Source: an uncultured bacterium (lineage in GTDB: Bacteria; Verrucomicrobiota; Kiritimatiellia; PWTM01). Taken from it: a DNA stretch of 58,890 nt. Under the pieces are notes generated by a model, which was not told the origin of the DNA, made no database searches, and worked only from the letters and a program-made list of their open reading frames with translations. The stretch is taken from NCBI GenBank assembly GCA_938010045.1, contig CALLFZ010000035.1, forward strand, positions 1 to 58,890, in the 5' to 3' direction. Each line of letters starts with the position of its first letter. Positions within the stretch are counted from its first letter, which is position 1. Made by a program: the position numbers and the translations under genes. Shown here piece after piece: positions 51,352-58,890 of the stretch.

Positions 51352-52228
51352 GTGTCGTCTCCGTGGTCGCCACAGGGTGAACGGAGGCGGAGGAAGACGC
51401 CCGGCTGCGCCCATTCCGCCGGCACATTCGTGGCTGAGATGCCCGCCGTGTCGGCCACATCACCCCATGCGGTTGCCGCGCCGAGCTCCGCCGCATTGGT
51501 TTGCAGCGTCCATCCTTTGTACTCCGCCGGCCACGCATGCGCGATCTGGGCCCCGCTTGCGGCGGCGGCCAGGGCGGGCGGCGCAAAGGGCGAAATTGGC
51601 GTGATGACCAACTCATCGAGTTCATGCTCCGTCGAATCGCCGAAAACCGCATGGCTGCCGCCGCCGCCCACACGAATCCGCGTGATCTTGACGTAGTCCA
51701 CATCGGTCGTCCAGCTCTGGCCCCCGATCGCCGTGGCGGCGGATTCCGGTTGAGAGAGATCTCGATTGACCCGGAACGCCACGCGCTCGGGTCCGGCCTG
51801 CATGTCCACTCCCTTGGCCGATGAGAGCACGTTCGGTGCCGCCGTCGAACAGTCCCACGCCGTGGTATCGTCCATTTCCGTTCACGTTTCGCGCGAGAAA
51901 CCGGATGTACCAGGTGCCGGCGGTGATCGCGGGTGAGAGGTCGCGATACGCGGTCGTCGTGGTGCCGGTTCCGCCGGGCCAGCTCGCGTAGAGCCGCCCG
52001 CCCGAGCTGGTGATCTGTGGATGGGGGAGCGATCCGGCCTGGATCGTCATTCCGCCGTTGCCGCCTGGCGGTGTCCATGGCCCACCCCATTTGAGCCCGC
52101 CGTTTTGATTGCTGAGCGAACTGCCCGGCGGATAATCGAATGGTTCCACGTTTGGCGTCGCGCCCCGAACCATCGCGGCCACGAATAATCCCGGCGGCCA
52201 TCCCTCGATGGAGGCCTGGTCTCTTCAT
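51348..52228 (-). pseudogene. Frameshifted exported beta-rich protein
   Basis: Two minus-strand frames together make one protein. The first gives NVEPFDYPPGSSLSNQNGG, ITAGTWYIRFLARNVNGNG and YHGVGLFDGGTERALIG. The second, from about 51820 down, gives VDMQAGPERVAFRVNRD, WTTDVDYVKITRIRVGGGG, DELVITPI and a C-terminus PAEWAQPGVFLRLRSP. The N-terminal start (ATG at 52228, with GGGAG upstream) is in yet another frame. The body looks like a concanavalin/LamG-type exported domain, and the ending -RLR is common in PVC secreted proteins. It is either a recent pseudogene or contains assembly errors. Confidence 0.7.
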
Positions 52229-52490
52229 GGTTCGCTCTCCCGTTCCTCCACGTGGTCCACGTTTTTACCTAACGTGGGTTCGAAGGCCTGTCAATTCCAA
52301 CGACCCCGGGGGCAAGCGGCGGCATGCGCGGACGACAGGTCTGAGTTGTCGCAGTCATAGTGACTGCGGCACCGCGGCCCGAATATCGCCTCCTCGCGAG
52401 GCCCTCCCATGGGTGGCGGGCAATTCGACATGGCCGCCGCTCGCCCATAGTCTGTTCCGGAGAGAAAGCCAGTTTGCTCAGGAGCTAGCC

Positions 52491-53231
52491 ATGGAGCGCC
52501 GTCGTCAGCCCAACGCCAAGATGGTTTCTCGGTTGATCGCCGCACTGATTGTGTTCGGAGGGGCGGCCACCGATGGGGAGGAGTTCCGGCTGCTGTTCAA
52601 CGGGCGCGATCTGAGCGGCTGGGTGAATGTGAACACGTCGCCCCAGACCTGGCAGGTCCGTGAAGAGGGAGTCCTGTATTGCACCGGCACGCCGACGGGG
52701 GTGATCCGGACGGACCGGCAGTACGAAAACTTCATCCTCGAACTCGAATGGCGGCACCTGAAGCCCGCGGGCAACTCGGGCGTGATGATCTGGGCGTCGC
52801 CGGAGCCAGAACCAGGCAAGCCGTTTCCGAAGGCGATCGAGGTGCAGATTCTGGACCACCAGTTCTATACGAACTACGTGGCGTCGGGGAAGTCGCCTGG
52901 ATGGTTCACGACGGACGGTGATGTGTTCGCGATCATGGGCGCGCGTATGACGCCCTTCGAGCCGAACGACGGGAAGATGCGTAGCTTCCCACGCGAGCGC
53001 CGCACGCGGGGTTCGCCCGAGTGGAATCACTACCGCATCGTGGCGAGCAACGGTGTCGTGACGCTGGCGGTGAACGGCGCCGTGGTTTCAGGCGGCTCGA
53101 ACTGCGTGTGGCGGAAGGGCTATATCTGCCTCGAAGCCGAAGGCAGCCCGATCGAGTTTCGCAATATTCGGATCTGTGAGCTGCCATCCACCGGGCCGGC
53201 GCCCGACGAGGTCGCGCCCGAGGCGAAGTGA
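52491..53231 (+). CDS. DUF1080 / 3-keto-disaccharide hydrolase family protein
   Basis: The 246-residue protein has a hydrophobic signal-like segment (about 14-28). A DUF1080 domain follows: FRLLFNGRDLSGWVNVN, WQVREEGVLYCTG, FILELEWRHLKPAGNSGVM, AIEVQILDH and EGSPIEFRNIRI. Family members act on 3-keto glycosides outside the cytoplasm or bind carbohydrates. The ATG is preceded by AGGAG. The DUF5060 gene follows after 40 bases, suggesting a glycan-use operon. Confidence 0.92.
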   Translation: MERRRQPNAKMVSRLIAALIVFGGAATDGEEFRLLFNGRDLSGWVNVNTSPQTWQVREEGVLYCTGTPTGVIRTDRQYENFILELEWRHLKPAGNSGVMIWASPEPEPGKPFPKAIEVQILDHQFYTNYVASGKSPGWFTTDGDVFAIMGARMTPFEPNDGKMRSFPRERRTRGSPEWNHYRIVASNGVVTLAVNGAVVSGGSNCVWRKGYICLEAEGSPIEFRNIRICELPSTGPAPDEVAPEAK

Positions 53232-53271
53232 GGGGCGCGGTTCGTCCCAGCGAAACTGCCAAGGAGGCCAT

Positions 53272-55167
53272 ATGAACATCAATGAACATGCGCGGGGTGT
53301 GGGGATCGTTGTGGGAGCGATCTGGGCGGCGTGCGGCTTCGCGGTGCCGGCGCCGGAGGTGTCGGGCGAGCTGAAGCAATGGCACCCGGTCACCCTGACG
53401 TTCCGCGGGCCGCAGGCCTCGGAGGGCGATGACAACCCGAATCCGTTTCGCGACTACCGCCTCACCGTGACGTTTCGGCACGAGGGCGGCGGACGCCCCT
53501 ATCGCGTGCCCGGCTACTTCGCGGCGGATGGGCAAGCGGCGGAAACCGGTGCGGAGCGCGGCGACGCGTGGCGCGTCAAGTTCGCGCCGGATCAGCCTGG
53601 GCGCTGGGTATGGTCGGTCGAGTTTGTGCGCGGACGAGATGCGGCGGTGTCTGAGACGGCCGGGGAACCGGTCGCGCCGTGGCACGGGCGTCGGGGCGAC
53701 CTCGAGATCGGGCCGTCGGACAAGGTTGCACCGGACTTGCGCGCGCGCGGGCGGCTCGTGACGACGGGCACGCGCTACCGGCGCTTCGCGGGCGACGGCA
53801 CGTGGTTCCTCAAGGCCGGTCCCGACGCGCCCGAGACGCTGCTGGCGTATGCGGACTTCGACGGGACGGAGGCGCGCCGCCCAACGGCGCCGCTCAAGAC
53901 CTGGGCGCCACACGTCCGCGACTGGCGTCCCGGGGATCCGACCTGGCGAGGCGGCCGGGGCAAGGGGCTACTTGGAGCGCTGAACTATCTGTCCGAAGTC
54001 GGGATGAATTCAGTTTCGATGATGTTGTACAACGCGGGCGGGGACGGCGATAACGTTTGGCCATTCCGCTCGCGCGACGACAAATTCCATTACGACTGTT
54101 CGAAGCTGGATCAGTGGGCGATCGTGTTCGAGCATGCGGCGCGCCGCGGCCTGCATCTGCACTTCAAACTGCAGGAAACTGAGAACGACGACGATCGTCC
54201 GGCCGGCGGCCGGAGGGGGCAGGTACGCGAATCGCTCGACGGTGGGCGCCTCGGCCCGGAGCGGCGTCTATATCTTCGCGAGATGGTTGCGCGTTTTTCC
54301 CACCTGCCCGCACTCACATGGAACCTTGGTGAGGAGTGCACGCTTTCGACGGATGAGATTGTGGATATGGCCCGCCACTTGAGGACGCTCGACCCGTATG
54401 GGCATCACGTCGTGGTCCATACGTTTCCGAACGGGCAGGAGAAGGTGTACCGTCCGCTGCTCGGCCGTCCTGACGTGCTCACGGGCGTTTCGTTGCAGAA
54501 CCACTGGCGTGAGGCCCACCGCCTGACGTGCCAATGGCTGCGCGAATCGGCGGCGTCGGGCCATCGCTGGGTGGTGGCCCACGACGAGCAGAACCCGGCG
54601 GATCTCGGGGTGCCGCCCGATGAAGGATATGCCGGTTTCGACGGCATTGCGCGGCCAGGCAACTCGAAGGGCCAGGCGCCGTATTCGCGGCATGATATCC
54701 GACGATACTGCCTCTGGGGCACGCTCATGGCTGGGGGCGAGGGGGTCGAGTATTACTTTGGGTACAAGCTGCCACAGAACGATCTTAACTGTGAAGACTT
54801 CCGCAGTCGTGAGCGTTCGTGGGCCGACGCGCGCCGCGCGCTGGAGCTCTTCAGGCGCGAGCGGTTCCCGATTCAAGAACTGGAGAACCATGACGAGCTG
54901 GTCGGCAATCCGAAGCACGACAATTCCGTTTACTGCCTCGCGAAGCCGGGCGAGTTATATTTGGTCTACCTGCCCCGGGGCGGATCGGTGAAGTTGGATC
55001 TGACGGGCGTGTCCGGTCGGTTCGACCTGCGTTGGTTCAACCCGCGAGCCGATACCGCGGCGATGCCGGGCCACCCAGCGGAGACGAACGGCGGCCGCCA
55101 TGTCTCGATCGGTCCACCGCCCGAGGAGCCGGAGGAAGACTGGCTCGCCGTGCTTCGGCGGCGCTGA
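53272..55167 (+). CDS. DUF5060 glycosidase-like exported protein
   Basis: This 631-residue exported protein has a signal peptide at about 1-25. An N-terminal DUF5060 beta-sandwich follows (QWHPVTLTFRGPQASE, NPFRDYRLTVTFRHEG). A central TIM barrel contains YLSEVGMNSVSMMLYN, LHLHFKLQETEND, LPALTWNLGEEC and WVVAHDEQNPADLG; the Glu in NLGEE and in HDEQN are catalytic candidates. The C-terminal domain (YCLAKPGELYLVYLPRGG, FDLRWFNPR) matches putative collagen-binding/carbohydrate-binding modules. The ribosome-binding site AAGGAGG precedes the ATG. The substrate is unknown, probably a plant or algal glycan. Confidence 0.88.
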   Translation: MNINEHARGVGIVVGAIWAACGFAVPAPEVSGELKQWHPVTLTFRGPQASEGDDNPNPFRDYRLTVTFRHEGGGRPYRVPGYFAADGQAAETGAERGDAWRVKFAPDQPGRWVWSVEFVRGRDAAVSETAGEPVAPWHGRRGDLEIGPSDKVAPDLRARGRLVTTGTRYRRFAGDGTWFLKAGPDAPETLLAYADFDGTEARRPTAPLKTWAPHVRDWRPGDPTWRGGRGKGLLGALNYLSEVGMNSVSMMLYNAGGDGDNVWPFRSRDDKFHYDCSKLDQWAIVFEHAARRGLHLHFKLQETENDDDRPAGGRRGQVRESLDGGRLGPERRLYLREMVARFSHLPALTWNLGEECTLSTDEIVDMARHLRTLDPYGHHVVVHTFPNGQEKVYRPLLGRPDVLTGVSLQNHWREAHRLTCQWLRESAASGHRWVVAHDEQNPADLGVPPDEGYAGFDGIARPGNSKGQAPYSRHDIRRYCLWGTLMAGGEGVEYYFGYKLPQNDLNCEDFRSRERSWADARRALELFRRERFPIQELENHDELVGNPKHDNSVYCLAKPGELYLVYLPRGGSVKLDLTGVSGRFDLRWFNPRADTAAMPGHPAETNGGRHVSIGPPPEEPEEDWLAVLRRR

Positions 55168-55175
55168 CCGTGGCG

Positions 55176-58127
55176 ATGAGCGAGAAGTCGATCGCTTCCG
55201 ATTCATCCTCGGCCGATCATAGATCTTCGAGCTGGGCAGACTCACTCACGAGGGAGCTCGCGGGCGAGTTGGACCTGTCACCCTTCGCCCGGCGCCTCTA
55301 CGCGCAGGACGCCTCAATCTATGAGCAACAGCCGCTCGGCGTGGCGCGACCGCGCCATGCGGACGACTGCGTCGCGATCGTGCGCGCGGCCACCACGAAC
55401 GGTTTCAGCGTAATCGCTCGCGGGGGCGGCACGAGCCTTGCCGGTCAGTGTGTCGGCGAGGGGCTCGTCATCGAGTTCACGCGCCACATGAACCGGATTC
55501 TTGAGCTCGATCCGGCGACGGCCTCCGCATGGGTTGAACCCGGGGTGGTCCAAGATGACCTAAACGATGCGGCCGCGCCCCACGGGCTCATGTTTGCGCC
55601 GGACACCTCGACCTCACGGCAGGCGGCGATCGGCGGCATGATTGGCAATAACTCGTGCGGTGCCTTCTCGGTGCGGTTCGGCACGACGCGCGAGCATGTC
55701 GAATCGCTCGATGTGGTGCTCGCGGACGGTTCCCGCGCAACGATGGGTCCGCTGGAGGAGCAGGCGTTCCGCCGTCGGGTGGCCGAAGACTCGTCCATCG
55801 GCCGGATTACCCGCGAGGTCTTCGAGCTGGTGGACAAGCATCGCGCGACGATCTTGCAAAATGCTCCGAAACCGACGGTGCGCCGTCGGAATGCCGGGTA
55901 TGCTCTCGATGCGCTGGCCGAGGGGCGGCCCTGGAATCCAGACGGACCACCGTTCAATCTCGCACGGCTGATCTGCGGCAGCGAGGGCACGTTGGCGCTC
56001 GTCACGGCGGCGCGGGTCCGGTTGGTGCCGCGGCCGCGTGCTCGCGGTCTCATGTGCATTCACTTTGCCTCAGTGCTTGAGGCCTGCGCGGCGGTCCCTC
56101 GGCTGCTAGAGCACTCGCCGGCCGCGATCGAACTGATGGATGGCGCGCTGCTCGAAGCGACCGGTCACCATCCGGAATATCGGCGCGACCGTTTCTGGGT
56201 TGTGGGTGCGCCCGGCGCAGTGCTCGCGGTGGAGCAGTGGGCGGAGAGCGACAGTGAGCTGGCCCGCCACATGACCGAGTTGGAGGCCGATGCCGCGGCG
56301 TTGGGCCTGGGATACGCGCGGCCGGTTATCCCGGCCGACCGTATGGCTCGCGTATGGGCACTGCGCAAGGCGGGCCTGGGACTGTTGACCGGCATTCCGG
56401 GCGACGCGAAGCCCGCGACGGCGATCGAGGACATCGCCGTGGCGCCGGCGGATCTCGCCGACTTCGTGCGCGATCTGGGGGGGCTGCTCGCGCAGTTCGG
56501 CACATCGTGTGTCTACTACGGCCATGCATCGGTGGGACTGCTGCACTATCGGCCGATGCTCAACCTGAAAGATCCGGCCGATTTCGAGAAGTTTCAGAAG
56601 CTGTGCGCCGCGGTCGTGCCGCTGGTGCGCCGCTACCGTGGCTCGATCTCCGGCGAACACGGCGATGGGCGGCTTCGGTCGCCGTTCCTCCGCGAAGCGC
56701 TCGGGCCGGATCTCTACGAGCTGTGCGTACGGCTCAAACGCATCTTCGACCCGCGGAATGTCTTGAATCCCGGAAAGATTGTTGATGCACGACCCCTCGT
56801 GGCGGATCTGCGCACCTCGCCCGCCACGCGCACTGCCACGATACCGACCGAATACGACTGGTCCCGCACGCTCGGCTACGTGCGGGCGGTGGAGTCCTGC
56901 AACGGGGTGGGCCAGTGCCGACAGAGTCCGGGGCGCGGGCTGATGTGCCCCACCTACATGGCCACCGGCGATGAAGCACTGACGACCCGCGCGCGCGCAA
57001 ACATCCTGCGGCAGGCGTTGACCCAGGGCGATCCGGAGGCCGCGTGGTTCGATCCGCACGTCGCTGCCGTGCTCGACACCTGCGTGATGTGCAAGGGGTG
57101 CCGCACCGAGTGTCCCTCCGGCGTGGACATGGCGCGAATGAAGGCCGAGTGGCTCCAGCAACGGCATGTGCGACGCCGACCGGACGCTCGCACGCTCATG
57201 TTTGCAGGATTTGTGGCACTTGCGCGCCGGGCACGATTGGCCCCGCGTTGGGCCTCGGCCATCGCGAATCTACCGGCTCTGAAGCGATGGCTGCGCATCG
57301 CCCCGTCTCGCGAGATTCCGGCGTGGGCGCCGGTTTCGTTCTCGGAGGGGTGGCGACGGCGGGCGGTGCGGCGCACCGGCGAACGCGGCACCGTCGCGCT
57401 TTTTTGCGATGAGTTTTCGGACTATCTCGAGCCACACATCGCATGGGCGGCGGTCGCCGTTTTGGAAGCCTTTGGGTGGAGTGTCGAGGTGGTGACCGGA
57501 GTCGAGTCGGCCCGATCGCTGATCTCGAAGGGATTCCTTCGCGCGGCGAGACGGCGACTGGACCGCGCCGTCGTCCACCTCGATCGCTGGGCCTCGCGGG
57601 GGGTTCCCATCATCGGGCTGGAACCCTCGGCATTGCTCACCTTCGTGGACGAGGCACCGGATCTCGTCTCGCCGAAGCGTCGAGCCGAGGCGCTTCGTGT
57701 GAAGTCGGCCTGCGTGCTGTTTGATCATTTCATTGCCGAACACGGAGACCCTCCGTCATCGCTCATGCGGCGGCCGTTGCCGGCCTCGCACGTGCTGCTG
57801 CATCCTCACTGTCACCAACGCGCACTGGTGGGATCGGCAGGCACTCGGCGCGCCCTGTCGTTCATACCCGGCTTGCGCGTGACCGAGCTCTCGACCGCGT
57901 GCTGCGGAATGGCTGGCGCGTTTGGCTACGAGGAGGAGCATTACGAGCTTTCAATGCAACTGGCCAATCAGATTCTCTTTCCCGCGATCCGCCGGGAGCC
58001 GGAGGCGTGGGTTTGCGCGACCGGGACCAGTTGCCGCCGGCAGATTCTGGATGGTACGGGCCGTCGTGCGTGGTCGGCGGCCGAGCTGCTCGCGATGTCG
58101 TTCGGCGTGTATCCGCCGTCTGGGTGA
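55176..58127 (+). CDS. Fused FAD-linked 2-hydroxyacid dehydrogenase with Fe-S domain (YdiJ-like)
   Basis: The 983-residue protein oxidises a D-2-hydroxyacid such as lactate or 2-hydroxyglutarate and passes electrons on through Fe-S clusters. The FAD-binding PCMH-type domain is at the N-terminus (IARGGGTSLAGQCVG, GGMIGNNSCGAFS, ICGSEGTLALV). The substrate/FAD-C domain follows (YYGHASVGLLHYRP, SGEHGDGRLRS). The ferredoxin-like part has CNGVGQC with MCPTYMA, and CVMCKGCRTECPSG. The C-terminal CCG domain has HPHCHQRAL, ACCGMAGAFGYE and TGTSCRRQI. E. coli YdiJ has the same order and about the same length. ATG 55176 is annotated; GTG 55170 is also possible. It follows the DUF5060 gene after 8 bases. 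Confidence 0.92.
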   Translation: MSEKSIASDSSSADHRSSSWADSLTRELAGELDLSPFARRLYAQDASIYEQQPLGVARPRHADDCVAIVRAATTNGFSVIARGGGTSLAGQCVGEGLVIEFTRHMNRILELDPATASAWVEPGVVQDDLNDAAAPHGLMFAPDTSTSRQAAIGGMIGNNSCGAFSVRFGTTREHVESLDVVLADGSRATMGPLEEQAFRRRVAEDSSIGRITREVFELVDKHRATILQNAPKPTVRRRNAGYALDALAEGRPWNPDGPPFNLARLICGSEGTLALVTAARVRLVPRPRARGLMCIHFASVLEACAAVPRLLEHSPAAIELMDGALLEATGHHPEYRRDRFWVVGAPGAVLAVEQWAESDSELARHMTELEADAAALGLGYARPVIPADRMARVWALRKAGLGLLTGIPGDAKPATAIEDIAVAPADLADFVRDLGGLLAQFGTSCVYYGHASVGLLHYRPMLNLKDPADFEKFQKLCAAVVPLVRRYRGSISGEHGDGRLRSPFLREALGPDLYELCVRLKRIFDPRNVLNPGKIVDARPLVADLRTSPATRTATIPTEYDWSRTLGYVRAVESCNGVGQCRQSPGRGLMCPTYMATGDEALTTRARANILRQALTQGDPEAAWFDPHVAAVLDTCVMCKGCRTECPSGVDMARMKAEWLQQRHVRRRPDARTLMFAGFVALARRARLAPRWASAIANLPALKRWLRIAPSREIPAWAPVSFSEGWRRRAVRRTGERGTVALFCDEFSDYLEPHIAWAAVAVLEAFGWSVEVVTGVESARSLISKGFLRAARRRLDRAVVHLDRWASRGVPIIGLEPSALLTFVDEAPDLVSPKRRAEALRVKSACVLFDHFIAEHGDPPSSLMRRPLPASHVLLHPHCHQRALVGSAGTRRALSFIPGLRVTELSTACCGMAGAFGYEEEHYELSMQLANQILFPAIRREPEAWVCATGTSCRRQILDGTGRRAWSAAELLAMSFGVYPPSG

Positions 58128-58303
58128 AGTCATCGCCGGATTCGAGCCGTCCGACGAAATGCGCGATTCGTCCTCAAACGCTGCGTGGGTTGCCGTCCCG
58201 CGTCGGGCGAGAGAGCGTCCAAGGTGCCTAGGGTGGCGATTGCGCGGTGATTTTTATTTTGAGGGGTGAGACGAGGAGTCTGGAGGCACTTGTGCCAGCA
58301 CTT
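58128..58303. other. Short intergenic stretch before right-end repeats
   Basis: No gene or terminator with a clear T run is seen between the dehydrogenase stop and the first dodecamer. An AT-rich patch (TGATTTTTATTTTGAGG) lies at about 58249-58265. Confidence 0.4.
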
Positions 58304-58853
58304 GTGCCTGTCCCCAATCGGCAGCACTTGTGCCTGTCCCCAATCGGAGACCGGGGACAGGCAGCTGGCTCGAGAGGGGACAGGCAGCTGGCCCGAGAGC
58401 AGACCCCGACCGCCACGCTCCGCCCGACACCATTAGGCCACCTTCTTTCGCGAAACGATAAAGGCGGCGAGAATGAGTGCCAGCAGAAATTGGGGCCCCA
58501 AATGGGGACAGGCACCAACCCAAAAGTCGCAATAAATTGATCGTAAGATTATTGTGTATTATACCCATGTGCCTGTCCCCAATTACCCAACCCCGAGCCT
58601 ACGGCGCAGCGATCGCAGGTCCAGCGAGGTGCCTGTCCCCACCAGCCCCCAGCGTTGCAGCTGGCGCGGCGCTGTGCTGTAGCTCCGGCGCTCTGCCGCC
58701 GGAGCTTTTTTCCCCAAAATCTTCCGCCGGGGGACCGGCGGAACTACAGCGGCCGTTGGATCCCGCGTGTGCCTGTCCCCATCAGCGGCGGCTATGGGCT
58801 GGCGTGTGCCTGTCCCCACCAGCCCCACCAGCCCCAGTTACATGCCTGTCCCC
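58304..58853. repeat. GTGCCTGTCCCC dodecamer array (right end)
   Basis: Forward exact copies lie at 58304, 58330, 58569, 58629, 58769 and 58806, with an ATG variant at 58842-58853. Inverted copies are at 58353 and 58376 (ending G) and 58504-58515 (exact). The block 58629-58817 repeats the order seen at the left end: dodecamer, two-hairpin element, dodecamer, GGCTATGGGCTGGC, dodecamer. Confidence 0.88.
58653..58764. repeat. Two-hairpin dispersed element, copy C
   Basis: This copy is nearly identical to copy A at 161-270, including both 9-bp hairpins and the ending GTTGGATCCC. It differs mainly in the T-run between hairpins (GCTTTTTTCCCC against GCTTTCTCCCCC). A further partial copy begins at about 58863 and runs off the end of the window. 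Confidence 0.8.
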
Positions 58854-58890
58854 ACCAGTCCCCGGCGTTGCAGCAGGCGCGGCGCTGTGC

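Overview
This window is GC-rich bacterial DNA carrying about 36 supported protein genes, three broken genes, and dense arrays of short dispersed repeats. No rRNA, tRNA, CRISPR array, integrase or transposase was recognised. Three proteins or remnants end in PEP-CTERM sorting tails. There is also a 2,228-residue protein with autotransporter-type beta-strand repeats, DUF1080, DUF6807 and DUF5060 proteins, and Tat-exported Gfo/Idh/MocA and TIM-barrel enzymes. Together these point to the PVC superphylum (Verrucomicrobiota, Kiritimatiellota or Lentisphaerota), probably a polysaccharide degrader. That placement is inference from gene content. Both ends of the window lie inside the same repeat family, so it may be one assembled contig that broke at repeats.

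Layout. 1-921: array of GTGCCTGTCCCC dodecamers mixed with two copies of a two-hairpin element. 1237-7933 (+): tightly coupled operon of an ABC-2-type permease, three different SPFH/HflK-HflC-like proteins and a P1B-type metal ATPase. This is the most system-like locus here. 7927-13031 (-): helical-repeat membrane protein, DEDDh exonuclease, then an overlapping trio ogt / DUF6807 / PEP-CTERM trypsin-like protease. 13822-20508 (+): giant surface protein with its own promoter and terminator. 20668-22517 (+): KDPG aldolase and KDG-kinase-like sugar kinase (lower Entner-Doudoroff or uronate catabolism). 22981-23658 (-): exported protein with an efflux-like helical tail. 23897-24450: second repeat cluster. 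24689-30422 (+): dynamin-like GTPase, NapA/Kef-type antiporter, 6-phosphogluconate dehydrogenase and a second PfkB kinase. 30423-33253: decayed region with a WbsX/GH99-like pseudogene and a third repeat cluster.

33254-41668: EEP-family hydrolase (-); ROK sugar kinase, exopolyphosphatase and polyphosphate kinase in one coupled operon (+); a small Cys-rich ORF (-); then divergent Gfo/Idh/MocA oxidoreductase (-) and sugar-phosphate isomerase-like protein (+), both with Tat signals. 41888-42753: PEP-CTERM pseudogene. 42939-51351 (-): eight closely packed genes encoding a PsiE-like membrane protein, a DNA-deoxyinosine-type glycosylase, a redoxin lacking CxxC, an SGNH esterase, a GIY-YIG protein, LarB, LarC and a beta-helix protein. 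51348-52228 (-): frameshifted exported protein. 52491-58127 (+): DUF1080 hydrolase, DUF5060 glycosidase-like protein and a fused FAD/Fe-S 2-hydroxyacid dehydrogenase. 58304-58890: fourth repeat cluster, sharing its hairpin element with the left end.

Functionally the window combines export and sorting of carbohydrate-active surface proteins, central sugar catabolism through KDG/KDPG and 6-phosphogluconate, polyphosphate turnover, nickel-pincer cofactor biosynthesis (LarB and LarC without LarA or LarE nearby), base-damage repair (Ogt and a glycosylase), and a membrane-microdomain-like SPFH/metal-pump operon.
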